This document shows positions 7,009 through 15,099 of a stretch of 48,169 bases of DNA, in pieces; positions within the stretch are counted from its first letter, which is position 1, and every line of letters starts with the position of its first letter. Made by a program: the position numbers and the translations under genes. Source of the stretch: an uncultured Bacteroidota bacterium. Lineage in GTDB: Bacteria > Bacteroidota > Bacteroidia > Chitinophagales > Saprospiraceae. Under the pieces are notes generated by a model. That model saw nothing but the letters and a program-made list of their open reading frames with translations, did not search any database and was not told the origin of the DNA. The DNA lies in NCBI GenBank assembly GCA_903933805.1, contig CAIZLM010000220.1, positions 1 through 48,169 of the forward strand. Direction: 5' to 3'.

Positions 7009-8196
7009 ATGAAAATAGATTCCCTTACGGCAAGAGAAATGCCGGACAATAGGACTACGGCACCCCATATCCTGCCCATTTACGCCACTTCTTCTTTTGT
7101 TTTTGAAGATATTGATCAAGGTATAGATATCTTTAAAAATATTGAAAGTGGCCATGCTTATAGTCGATATGCCAACCCAACAGTGGATACCGTTGCTGCT
7201 AAAATTGCGGCGTTGGAGACATTTGGCTTGGGCATCGAGGCGACTGCAGTGATGACCAGCAGTGGTATGTCTGCCATTGCTACTTTGTTGATGGGGGTGT
7301 TGAAATCGGGTGACAAAGTGCTTTCGCAGGGGAATTTGTATGGTGGTACCACCGAGTTATTGAAGGGTATATTGGGCCAGATGGGTGTAGAAACAGTGTT
7401 TACAGACTTGCGCGACTTGCCTACTGTGGAAGCAATTTTTCGCGGAGATAGCGCCATTAAAATGCTCTACTGCGAGACACCCGCCAACCCAACGCTTGCC
7501 TGTGTGGACATTGCTGCATTGTCGGCTATGGCGCATCAATATGGCGCTTATTGCGCCATCGACAATACTTTTTGCACGCCACTTCTCCAGCAACCTTTTG
7601 CGTTTGGGGTAGATTTTATTGTACATTCTACCACAAAATTTCTCAATGGCCACGGTAATTCCACAGCTGGGATTGTCGTGGGCCTCGACCACAAAATAAT
7701 GCGGGAGGGCGTGTGGCGCGCCATGAAACTGGTGGGTACAAATTGTTCACCTTTTGAGGCTTGGCTCACATACAATGGCTTGAAAACCCTCGCCTTGCGC
7801 ATGGAAAGACACTGCCAAAATGCACAACAACTGGCCGATTTTCTGGAAAAGCATCCGGCTGTTGAAAAAGTTAATTATCCGGGCTTAGACACGCATCCCG
7901 ATCATTCATTGGCCAAACGTCAAATGCCGGGCGGCTTTGGTGGCATGCTGAGTTTCGAGTTAAAAGGTGGTTACGATGCTGGCATTGCTTGTATGAACCG
8001 GATTCAATTTTGTACCCTCGCACCTACCTTGGGTGATGTTGACACCCTTATATTGCACCCTGCTTCCTCTTCGCACCTCGCAGTGCCCAAGGAAGCCCGA
8101 CTCCAAAATGGAATTACCGATGGTTTAATCCGAATTTCTGTTGGCATCGAAAACATTGCGGACATCAAGGCTGACCTCGTTCAGGCCATGCTGTAA
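7009..8196 (+). CDS. Trans-sulfuration family PLP enzyme (cystathionine gamma-synthase / methionine gamma-lyase type)
   Basis: A 395-residue member of the Cys/Met metabolism PLP-dependent family. Visible motifs are YSRYANPT (phosphate/PLP site of the neighbouring subunit), SSGMSAI, AIDNTF with the PLP-binding Asp, and HSTTKFLNGH with the Schiff-base lysine K210. Family members work on homoserine esters, cystathionine or methionine. In methionine gamma-lyase a cysteine lies in the LYGCT motif; here it reads LYGGT (Gly113), which argues against a classical lyase and leaves cystathionine gamma-synthase or O-acyl-homoserine sulfhydrylase as likely roles. The ATG at 7009 is preferred over an upstream TTG. 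It lies 54 nt downstream of the SH3-domain gene. Confidence 0.88.
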   Translation: MKIDSLTAREMPDNRTTAPHILPIYATSSFVFEDIDQGIDIFKNIESGHAYSRYANPTVDTVAAKIAALETFGLGIEATAVMTSSGMSAIATLLMGVLKSGDKVLSQGNLYGGTTELLKGILGQMGVETVFTDLRDLPTVEAIFRGDSAIKMLYCETPANPTLACVDIAALSAMAHQYGAYCAIDNTFCTPLLQQPFAFGVDFIVHSTTKFLNGHGNSTAGIVVGLDHKIMREGVWRAMKLVGTNCSPFEAWLTYNGLKTLALRMERHCQNAQQLADFLEKHPAVEKVNYPGLDTHPDHSLAKRQMPGGFGGMLSFELKGGYDAGIACMNRIQFCTLAPTLGDVDTLILHPASSSHLAVPKEARLQNGITDGLIRISVGIENIADIKADLVQAML

Positions 8197-8225
8197 TAGG
8201 TTTTGCCTTTAAATATTCGAAAACA

Positions 8226-8942
8226 ATGCAGATAACATTACTAAGCATGTTCCTCAGCGCAACGGTGCTGGCCTCGGGCAGCTGTTCTCACAAGACAAAG
8301 CCATCGGCCCCAGATCACACTGCGTTGGTGCAGTTGGAAACGAGGGGTTGTAGGGGGTATTGTCCGGCTTTTGTATTGCTGTTTCGAAACGATGGTGTGT
8401 TGGAATACGAAGGCATCCGCAGCGTGGAAAAAATCGGTCGCGATACGGTGCAATTAAGCGAACAGGAACTCCGGCAACTACAGGTGGCCGTCAGGGCACT
8501 GGGCCTACGGCAATATCCCGAGCGCATTGAAAGCCAGGTGGCGGATGCCCCTACTTCGACCATCACTGTTTTTGATGGAAACAGTCAATATGGGGTGACG
8601 GGCTCGATGGATCGGCCCAAGTCAATTTTGGATTTCGAGTTGCTGCTAAAAAACCTGGCGGAGTCGAAAGGCCTCAGGGTAGTAGCTGGTTTTGAGCCTT
8701 TGGAACAAACCTCCAACCAAGCTGAAATAACCATCATGTTTTCGCCCGAGGTGAATCCAGGAAATTTTTTGATGCAATTTGAAGAGGTGAAATTGCAAAT
8801 AGTGCGCCGGGTTTCGGCGGAAAACAACTGGCTTGTGGGTTATAATCCAAGTCAAATCACTGAAACACAATTGTTGGAGATGTTGAAGGGTATGAAAGGC
8901 GTTCAGAACGCCGCTCCAGTGTTGAAAAAAAAGCAGCACTAG
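8226..8942 (+). CDS. DUF6438-type lipoprotein
   Basis: 238 residues. The signal peptide ends in LASGSC with the lipid-modified Cys20, so the protein is probably membrane-anchored. Residues about 33-150 carry the DUF6438 pattern: LETRGCRGYCPAFVLLFRNDG, with two conserved cysteines in a CxxxC arrangement, then the VRALGLRQYP segment and TITVFDGN. The domain is common in Bacteroidota, and its function is not established. The last 80 residues have no recognised domain. It lies 29 nt after the trans-sulfuration gene, so the two may be co-transcribed, though nothing links their functions. Confidence 0.75.
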   Translation: MQITLLSMFLSATVLASGSCSHKTKPSAPDHTALVQLETRGCRGYCPAFVLLFRNDGVLEYEGIRSVEKIGRDTVQLSEQELRQLQVAVRALGLRQYPERIESQVADAPTSTITVFDGNSQYGVTGSMDRPKSILDFELLLKNLAESKGLRVVAGFEPLEQTSNQAEITIMFSPEVNPGNFLMQFEEVKLQIVRRVSAENNWLVGYNPSQITETQLLEMLKGMKGVQNAAPVLKKKQH

Positions 8943-8951
8943 TGTTATTTT

Positions 8952-9114
8952 GTAACTGGTTAGCGTTGTCGCGTCTGAGACAAAAAAGTGGCCATTTTTT
9001 GCCAGACGAAGCAGATTTTTGTAGGCCGTAGCAGCGCTAGGGTCAAAAAAATCTGCGAAGTATGGCGGAAAATGGGCCTTTTTGGGCCAGACATTGTGCC
9101 ACACAACCAGTTAG
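8952..9114 (-). mobile_element. MITE-like element, long form (copy C), perfect 8-bp TSD
   Basis: 163 bp between perfect direct repeats GTTATTTT at 8944-8951 and 9115-9122. The ends are GTAACTGGTTAG and ACAACCAGTTAG. The core carries the inner palindrome GGCCGTAGCAGCGCTAGGGTC that distinguishes the long form. It lies in the leader region of the GtrA gene and starts 9 nt after the DUF6438 stop. Confidence 0.92.
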
Positions 9115-9181
9115 GTTATTTTAATGGAATAGGGTGGTGTTCACTACAAGTACAACAATATTTTATGAATCCAATTTACAC

Positions 9182-9571
9182 ATGAACATGAATGATGTAA
9201 TATTCAAGTTTCTGAAATTCGGCATTGTCGGTGTTTCCGGCGTGGCAGTTGATTTTGGTATAACATGGCTATTGAAAGAAAAGGCCAAGTTTAACCAGTA
9301 CTTTGCTAACAGCGCAGGCTTTTTGTGTGCGGTGTTTAGCAATTATCTGCTGAATCGTATGTGGACATTTCAGAGCCATGATGCCGCTGTTGGGGTTCAA
9401 TTTGCGAAATTTTTTTTCGTAGCCCTGGTTGGTCTTGGCATGAACAACGCATTGATATACTTTTTCAATGAGCATCAGAAATTCCCGTTTTATTTTTCGA
9501 AGGCCATCGCGACGGGTATTGTCATGCTTTGGAATTTTGTCGCCAATTATCTCTATACATTCTCAGGATAG
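9182..9571 (+). CDS. GtrA-family membrane protein
   Basis: 129 residues with four predicted transmembrane helices. The opening FLKFGIVGVSGVAVDFGITWLL, the FLCAVFSNYLLNRMWTF loop and the closing WNFVANYLYTF are typical of the GtrA family, small flippase-like proteins that help move lipid-linked sugars across the inner membrane for polysaccharide or O-antigen modification. The start is MNMNDVIF at 9182, which places the first helix at residue 8. An alternative ATG two codons further on is equally possible. No glycosyltransferase partner is adjacent. The long repeat copy C lies directly upstream. Confidence 0.85.
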   Translation: MNMNDVIFKFLKFGIVGVSGVAVDFGITWLLKEKAKFNQYFANSAGFLCAVFSNYLLNRMWTFQSHDAAVGVQFAKFFFVALVGLGMNNALIYFFNEHQKFPFYFSKAIATGIVMLWNFVANYLYTFSG

Positions 9572-9750
9572 GTACCGCTTCTCTCAGAGCGCTTCTTTAG
9601 GAATTGGATTTTGACCTACAACCGGCAAATTTTATTTCAGGCAGCATTAAATTTGCGCAGGATCTTCCTTCCGCATATGACTGTAATATTTGCCTTGCCG
9701 GTAATAATTTTTTTACGCACGGATCTCGATCCCAATGTCGAAACAAACAC

Positions 9751-10743
9751 TTAGCTGCCATACAGCCAATTCAGCGTATTTTTGTAAAAGATCCGCTCCA
9801 CTGTTTCAATTGGCAGGTTCATTTTTTCGATGAAACGGCCAATTTCCAAGTCGCCCAGTGGAAATGGATAATCCGATCCAAGGCAAATTCTTTCATCTCC
9901 CACGATGTCGAGGATATACTGCAATAGTTGAGGATCGTGCGTAGCCGAATCTACCCATATTTTTTTCAGGTACTCCCGTGGAGGCACAGGGTTGTCAGCG
10001 GCCACCAAGTCGGGCCGACAGTTGAAACCATGTTCAATACGCCCCATCGTTGGAATGAGGGAACCTCCTGCATGGGCGAAGCACACACGCAAAGCAGGCA
10101 GGCGTTCCAAAACACCTCCAAAAATCATAGAACAGGCTGCTCGGGCAGTTTCAGCGGGCATACCCACCAGCCATGGCAACCAGTATTTGCGCATGTCCGC
10201 TTCGCCCATCATTTCCCAAGGATGCACAAATACCGCCATGTTGAGACGTTCACAGGCCTCAAAAATGGGAAAAAATTGAGGCTCCCCCAAGTTTAGTTGG
10301 TTCACATTGGATCCAATTTGGATGCCGGGGAAACCGAGGTCTTTTATCCTTTCCAATTCTTGTATTGCCAAGTCTGTATCCTGCATGGGAATCGTGCCCA
10401 AGGCGATATAATTTTCTGGAAAATCATCCACAATGCCCGCCAAGTGGTCGTTGAGAAACATGGACAGATCTAGGCAATCTGCTGGCTTTGCCCAGTAAGA
10501 AAACATCACTGGAATGGTACAAACCACTTGTACGGGGGTGTGGTACAGGGCATACTCCGGAATACGCACGGTAGGATCCCAGCAGTTTTTCGCGATTTCA
10601 CGAAAAAATACCCCCCCCTTCATCATATTCGCGAAGCCCTCCCTTTCGTGCACAAGGTGGATAAAATCGCCGTACCCGAACTTTTCCGCAAAATTTGGCA
10701 GCCGTTCGGGCAGGATGTGCGTGTGCATGTCTATCTTTTTCAT
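9751..10743 (-). CDS. Amidohydrolase of the ACMSD type (2-amino-3-carboxymuconate-6-semialdehyde decarboxylase)
   Basis: 330 residues with a TIM-barrel amidohydrolase fold. The metal-binding KIDMHTHILPE (H7, H9), FVHPWEMMG, FAHAGGSLIPT and GSDYPFPLGD motifs follow the ACMSD pattern closely. The enzyme decarboxylates the ring-opened product of 3-hydroxyanthranilate in the kynurenine route of tryptophan breakdown. The start is the ATG directly before KKIDMH. No other kynurenine-pathway gene is next to it in this window, so in this genome the pathway would have to be dispersed. It is followed by a 179-bp gap to GtrA (convergent). Confidence 0.85.
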   Translation of the reverse strand: MKKIDMHTHILPERLPNFAEKFGYGDFIHLVHEREGFANMMKGGVFFREIAKNCWDPTVRIPEYALYHTPVQVVCTIPVMFSYWAKPADCLDLSMFLNDHLAGIVDDFPENYIALGTIPMQDTDLAIQELERIKDLGFPGIQIGSNVNQLNLGEPQFFPIFEACERLNMAVFVHPWEMMGEADMRKYWLPWLVGMPAETARAACSMIFGGVLERLPALRVCFAHAGGSLIPTMGRIEHGFNCRPDLVAADNPVPPREYLKKIWVDSATHDPQLLQYILDIVGDERICLGSDYPFPLGDLEIGRFIEKMNLPIETVERIFYKNTLNWLYGS

Positions 10744-10777
10744 CGCCTTGTTTTTGGGTACAACTGGTTTGTTTCTA

Positions 10778-12571
10778 CTACTGTTTCACCAATTTTCCGC
10801 TTACCACCCCACTTTCAGAAGTTAATTGCCAAAAATATACGCCATTGGTACATGATTCCAAAGGTGCACGAACAATTTCATGGCCAAGAGCAGACCATTT
10901 TTTTGAAAAAACAACACGACCATCGGTGTGGAACACTTCCAAGCTGGATTTGCCCACCAAGTTTTCCAGGTTAAATTGTGCCTCTCCAAGAACAGGATTT
11001 GGGGTGATCGTAGCCGCTGCAATAGGCGTTGAGGGCGTAACGACAGGGCTAAAAGCGAGCGCCTCTTGAAGCGAAGCCAGTGCATCTATTCGGCCGAACC
11101 CATAGGCATTGTTGGGAATGGCCGCTGCCGGCAGGTTGCCGCAGGCCACGTCGTCATAAGCGGGTATGGCCTGATGTTCCAAGATGTCTTCCAACAAAGC
11201 TACTTCGCCGGCCAAATCAGGTCGCGCGGAAAGTATCAGGGCGACGACGCCCACAACGTGTGGACCGGCCATACTGGTTCCACTATAATTTTGATAACCG
11301 CCATTCAGTACGGAGGAACGCACATTTTGTCCCGGTGCTGAAATATTTGGTTTAATCCGGTTGCTTTGGTCGATTGTGACGGGTCCACGGCTGCTAAAAC
11401 CTGAAATGGTATCGTTGCTGCGAAATGAGCCAACACTAAAGCTCTCTTCGAAATACGCAGGAGCGCCATAGGTGGTGGCACAAGCCGATCCAAAGTTGCC
11501 ATTGCTCACCACCACCATCACCCCGGATGCCCGAAGATTGTTCACCGCGACATGCAGTAATTCATTGATCGTTGTATCAGTACAGCCTTCTACATAATCA
11601 CAATACCAAGAGTTGTTGATCACATGGGGCGCTTTTTCGGGATTGGGGTTTTGCCCGTCGAGGTCGGTCGGCGCGAGGAACCATTGGAAGCACTCAAGGT
11701 ACGTGGACGGCCGTCCCCAACCGCGTTCCATGTTGCGGCATCCGATCCATTTTGCACCGGGCGCCACGCCAATTTGGTTGCCCAAACCGTCGTCACCGGT
11801 CATGGTCCCCATGGTGTGGGTGCCGTGTGAGTTGTCGTCGCAGGGCGCTTGAGCGCTCAGTCCGCAAGGATTCAGCCCCACAGGATTGCCTAGGGTATCG
11901 AGGTTCAAAGGACTGTAATCGTGGATGGCATCGTGCCAATTGTATGGGTGTTCGGCGCTGTTGTTGGCGGCATTCCAGCCCCGGTAATGGGGTTGAATGG
12001 CAGGGTGTGCCCATTCGTAGCCGGTATCGGCGCCCCCGACGGTAATACCTTGTCCGGTATAACCAAGTGCCCACACCGCAGGCGCATTTACGCGCTCCAC
12101 GCCCCATTCGATTCCGTTCCGTTCTTCCAGCGATTCATCGGAAACACTTTCTGGGCCGGAGAAGAAAATCCAAGGGTCATAGCCCACAAATTGCACCTCC
12201 GGCAGTTGTGCCAATTGGCGTATCACTGTTTCGGACGCGTTTTTTATGGCCAGCGCATTTACCAGAAAAAGGGTATTGCCACCGGTGTTGTTTTCTTGTA
12301 AAATGTGCATGGCATGTGCCTGCGTGCGCTGAGCGGTCTGCTGTAATTGTGAAAAGACATACTGTGCTTTGGCAGATTTGCCGTGGATATGGTTGACGTT
12401 TTTCAAGTCAGATTGTGCACCAAATGCCACCAAAACATCAGATTGCGCTGACCGATTCAGTGCTGCCAGGACTTCCGGAGCTACTTTGTTGCGCCAAGCG
12501 TGGTCGTTTTGTCCAAAAAGTTGAAGGCATAATCCTTGAAAGAGCAGGCATGTCAGGATAATATTTTTCAT
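10778..12571 (-). CDS. Secreted S8 (subtilisin-family) serine peptidase with type IX sorting domain
   Basis: 597 residues. Residues 1-20 are a signal peptide. Residues about 25-130 look like an inhibitor/propeptide region. The catalytic domain covers about 150-520, with the triad Asp182 (GGADTG), His249 (SHGTHTMG) and Ser433 (SGTSMAGPH). The last 80 residues (ATITPNPVLGEAQFNL ... GVYFWQLTS ... GKLVKQ) have the shape of a type A C-terminal sorting domain used by the type IX secretion system, so the protease is probably exported to the cell surface or medium. The start is MKNIILTCLL at 12571; the upstream frame has no signal-peptide logic. It is separated from the ACMSD gene by 34 nt and may be co-transcribed with it. 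Confidence 0.92.
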   Translation of the reverse strand: MKNIILTCLLFQGLCLQLFGQNDHAWRNKVAPEVLAALNRSAQSDVLVAFGAQSDLKNVNHIHGKSAKAQYVFSQLQQTAQRTQAHAMHILQENNTGGNTLFLVNALAIKNASETVIRQLAQLPEVQFVGYDPWIFFSGPESVSDESLEERNGIEWGVERVNAPAVWALGYTGQGITVGGADTGYEWAHPAIQPHYRGWNAANNSAEHPYNWHDAIHDYSPLNLDTLGNPVGLNPCGLSAQAPCDDNSHGTHTMGTMTGDDGLGNQIGVAPGAKWIGCRNMERGWGRPSTYLECFQWFLAPTDLDGQNPNPEKAPHVINNSWYCDYVEGCTDTTINELLHVAVNNLRASGVMVVVSNGNFGSACATTYGAPAYFEESFSVGSFRSNDTISGFSSRGPVTIDQSNRIKPNISAPGQNVRSSVLNGGYQNYSGTSMAGPHVVGVVALILSARPDLAGEVALLEDILEHQAIPAYDDVACGNLPAAAIPNNAYGFGRIDALASLQEALAFSPVVTPSTPIAAATITPNPVLGEAQFNLENLVGKSSLEVFHTDGRVVFSKKWSALGHEIVRAPLESCTNGVYFWQLTSESGVVSGKLVKQ

Positions 12572-12754
12572 AGTAGCAATTGCGTGTAAGCCGATAGATG
12601 AAGAAATGAAGAGACCTCGAGGGTTGAACGGCTTGTTTTTCAGCTTGTTATCCAACCGTTGGGGCTGTAAAGATCGGGTAAGTCTGCTGGATGTCTCGGT
12701 TGAAAACCAACATTTTGTCGAAGCAAGACAGTTAGGCCATCCGGAGCATCGGGA

Positions 12755-13651
12755 TTACAACTTTGGGCGTTTGGCCATGGCATCCTGGATAATCTGCCAA
12801 ATGCGTGCTCGTTCATGGGTGTCCAAGGGGAGTCGTGGTGCGCGAACGTGTTCTGTGCCGAGGCCGGTTGCAACTTCAGCAAGCTTGATATACTGCACCA
12901 ATTTGGGGTGAATATCGAGTTCGAGGAGGGGTAGAAACCAGCGATAGATGGCAGCGGCCTCGGCGTATCTGCCTGCCTGTGCCAGTTCGTAAATGGCGAC
13001 GGTTTCCTTGGGGAAAGCATCTACGAGTCCGGCAACCCAACCATGCGCGCCGAGGAGGAGACTTTCCAAGGCAATGGTATCAACACCGCACAGTATCTTG
13101 AACCGGTCGCCGAACCTATTGAGCATACGGGTGACATTGCTGACATCTCGGGTGCTTTCTTTTACCGCTTCAATGGTCGGCCACTCGGCCATTGTTTCAA
13201 ACATGTCAAGGGTGACCAGAATTTTGTAATCCACCGGATTGTTGTAAATCATGATGGGCAGAGAAGTTGCATTTGCGACGGACTGAAAATATGTGAGTGT
13301 CTCGCGTGCATCGGCGTTGTATCGCATGGGTGGCAGCAGCATCAGCCCGGATGCACCGCATCGTTCGGCTTCTCGTGCCGCTTCCGTGGCAGCGCGTGTG
13401 GTTTGTTCCGCGATGTTCATCACAACGGGGACTTTGCCGCCTACTTTTTCGACGGTAAAACGTACAAGGTCGTATTTTTCTTCGTTCAGCAGGCTACTTG
13501 CTTCTCCAAGGGTACCGCCCAACACAACACCGTGTACGCCGGCATTCAGTTGCGCCTGGAGGTTGCTTTCAAAGGTGGAGAAATCAAGGGAATCATCGTC
13601 TGTGAAGGGCGTTGTAAGCGCTGGATAAACGCCTTGCCAAAGGACTTTCAT
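12755..13651 (-). CDS. Dihydrodipicolinate synthase (DapA) family protein
   Basis: 298 residues, a TIM-barrel class I aldolase. The Schiff-base lysine is K164 (EAVKEST), with the catalytic tyrosine Y136 (IYNNP) and GGTLGE in place of the usual GTTGE. Family members include DapA of lysine synthesis, N-acetylneuraminate lyase and the deaminase of hydroxyproline breakdown. The GGTLGE variant and the LLELDIHPKLVQYIK tail differ from canonical DapA, so a catabolic role such as hydroxyproline use is a reasonable alternative; the sequence does not decide. The ATG at 13651 is chosen over a GTG at 13708, because the promoter box at 13681-13688 lies between them and the GTG lies inside a repeat remnant. 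Confidence 0.85.
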   Translation of the reverse strand: MKVLWQGVYPALTTPFTDDDSLDFSTFESNLQAQLNAGVHGVVLGGTLGEASSLLNEEKYDLVRFTVEKVGGKVPVVMNIAEQTTRAATEAAREAERCGASGLMLLPPMRYNADARETLTYFQSVANATSLPIMIYNNPVDYKILVTLDMFETMAEWPTIEAVKESTRDVSNVTRMLNRFGDRFKILCGVDTIALESLLLGAHGWVAGLVDAFPKETVAIYELAQAGRYAEAAAIYRWFLPLLELDIHPKLVQYIKLAEVATGLGTEHVRAPRLPLDTHERARIWQIIQDAMAKRPKL

Positions 13652-13680
13652 GGTATAGCTGATTTGAGTGATGTAAAGCT

Positions 13681-13688
13681 CAAAAGTA
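13681..13688 (-). promoter_or_regulatory. -7 promoter box for the DapA-family gene
   Basis: Reads TACTTTTG on the minus strand, an exact TAnnTTTG match, 30 nt upstream of the ATG at 13651. It rules out the longer GTG start at 13708. Confidence 0.6.
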
Positions 13689-13699
13689 CCATTTCCCAA

Positions 13700-13720
13700 G
13701 CGTGCCACCTAACCAGTTAC
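13700..13720 (-). repeat. Terminal fragment of the MITE-like element (copy D)
   Basis: Only one end of the element remains: GCGTGCC joined to ACCTAACCAGTTAC, matching the right end of copies A and B exactly. The other half is missing. It lies just upstream of the DapA-family promoter. Confidence 0.75.
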
Positions 13721-13738
13721 CGCAATGATCAAAATACA

Positions 13739-13777
13739 ATGCCCCTTGTTGGTGTTTCTAACACCAACAAGGGGCAT
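13739..13777 (-). terminator. Strong hairpin after the Asp-box lipoprotein gene
   Basis: Arms 13741-13756 and 13760-13775 are perfectly complementary over 16 nt with a TCT loop (18 nt with the flanking AT). It lies 15 nt downstream of the stop of the minus-strand gene ending at 13793. On that strand only a weak T-rich stretch (ATTGTATTTT) follows. Confidence 0.6.
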
Positions 13778-13792
13778 CATAAGGGCTGTTTT

Positions 13793-14860
13793 TCAACAAC
13801 CTACCACGTGGATGGCGTATAGTATTTGGCCTGAAACCACCAATTCGAACATCTCGTTTCCGATGGATAGGCTCATAAGCGCCCAGTTTTTACCCATGTT
13901 ATCGGAGCGGAAAATGCCGGCATTTGTGCTACAAAAAAGGTATTTGCCAGCCTGTTCAATGGCGTAGATCCGTCTGGAAGACGGGCCGCTTTCGTCCATC
14001 TGGTATAAAAAAGGAACCTGCGGAAGGTCCTCATCCATACGCTGCCAGGTTTTACCACCGTTGGTGGATATTCGCATTCTGTTTGATCGGCTGGGGTCTT
14101 TCCAGGTTCCGCCCTCTGTAATGGTAACCAAACCGCCCGCGACGCGTTTTGAATGCCAGGCTCCAAAATCTTCGGTCAGCACCAAAGTCCAATGCTCGCC
14201 GCCATCGGCAGAGTGCATTAAGCCTTCGTAGGTGCCACAAACCAACTCCGTTCCCGACGCATCCGCCGCGACAAGGCTGTTGATGCCCGTGTCATTGATC
14301 ACCTGTTTCCAACTTACACCGCTGTCCACAGATTTGAAAAGGCCGCTTTCAACGCCGACGAAAAGCGTTCCGTCGGAAATTTCTAAAACACTGCGTATCG
14401 TTTTGTCTTTCAGGGTATTGTGCATCGGTATCCAAAGATCACCTTGGGGTATTTCTTTAAAAAAACCTTTTTCGTAACAACTGACATACAGCCCAGTTTG
14501 ACCGAGAAAAATATTGGTAATTTCCATGTTTTGGAGTACCTCCGTTTCCCATATCGGATCTTTGGTGGTGGTGCTGCTCCGGAACAATTTGCTGCCGGAT
14601 GCCAGCACAATTTCACGACCGTCTGCAACAACGCGACCGACCGACAAAGAGTCTGGCAAACCAGCACTGACATCTTCCCAGGTCTGGCCAAAATCGCGGG
14701 ATTGAAAAACGATGTTTTTTGCCGCAGGAATGGATTTTGCAGGGATGATTTTGGGTTGGGTATTGCCCTTGGTTTCAGTTAATTGGGTTGTCTGTTCAAG
14801 TTGGTCACAAGCAAAAAAGGATTGAGCCAGCAGTATAAGGGATAAAATATGGAGGTACAT
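13793..14860 (-). CDS. Asp-box (BNR/sortilin-like) beta-propeller lipoprotein
   Basis: 355 residues. The start MYLHILSLILLAQSFFAC gives a lipoprotein signal with the lipid-attached cysteine at residue 18; an upstream TTG would bury this signal. The body carries at least five Asp-box motifs of the S-x-D-x-G-x-x-W type: SRDFGQTW, SVDSGVSW, SADGGEHW, STNGGKTW and SDNMGKNW, spread as expected for a sortilin/WD40-like beta-propeller. Such propellers bind proteins or sugars; no sialidase catalytic residues are evident, so a binding or assembly role on the cell surface is more likely. It is monocistronic, with a hairpin at 13739-13777 after its stop. Confidence 0.82.
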   Translation of the reverse strand: MYLHILSLILLAQSFFACDQLEQTTQLTETKGNTQPKIIPAKSIPAAKNIVFQSRDFGQTWEDVSAGLPDSLSVGRVVADGREIVLASGSKLFRSSTTTKDPIWETEVLQNMEITNIFLGQTGLYVSCYEKGFFKEIPQGDLWIPMHNTLKDKTIRSVLEISDGTLFVGVESGLFKSVDSGVSWKQVINDTGINSLVAADASGTELVCGTYEGLMHSADGGEHWTLVLTEDFGAWHSKRVAGGLVTITEGGTWKDPSRSNRMRISTNGGKTWQRMDEDLPQVPFLYQMDESGPSSRRIYAIEQAGKYLFCSTNAGIFRSDNMGKNWALMSLSIGNEMFELVVSGQILYAIHVVGC

Positions 14861-14962
14861 ACTGTAATTTGGTAGGTGAAATTGATGGGTCAAAGATGCG
14901 GGTCGGCAATGATCAGGCAGTATTTTGGGTGTAAAAGAATGTAAAGGAATTGTAAAAAGGCC

Positions 14963-15076
14963 GTTACGGGTTAGGTAGCGCCCCGTCTTGCCCTAAAAAG
15001 CGGTTTTTTTGTCTCAGAAGACGACTGCCCAACTGTTTGCAAAATTGGTCCAGATAGCATACCAACTGACCAGTTA
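14963..15076 (+). repeat. Degenerate MITE-like element(s) (copy E)
   Basis: 14963-15040 follows the short form from end to end (GTTACGGGTTAGGTAG..., TTTTTTTGTCTCAGA, ...CAACTGTTTGC) with many substitutions. 15041-15076 repeats the right-hand part (GTCCAGATAGCATACCAACTGACCAGTTATT), so two old copies may be merged here. No clear target duplication is left. It lies between mvaS and the Asp-box gene. Confidence 0.65.
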
Positions 15077-15099
15077 TTCGCAATAATTGTTGTAATCAG

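Noticed and set aside
8952-9114. Small RNA or riboswitch interpretation of the repeated hairpins.
   Set aside because: Perfect 8-bp flanking duplications and scattered positions show transposition; a secondary regulatory role is still possible but is not the primary identity.
13652-13708. Longer DapA-family protein starting at a GTG at 13708.
   Set aside because: The start would lie inside a repeat remnant and upstream of the likely promoter; the added residues do not fit the family.
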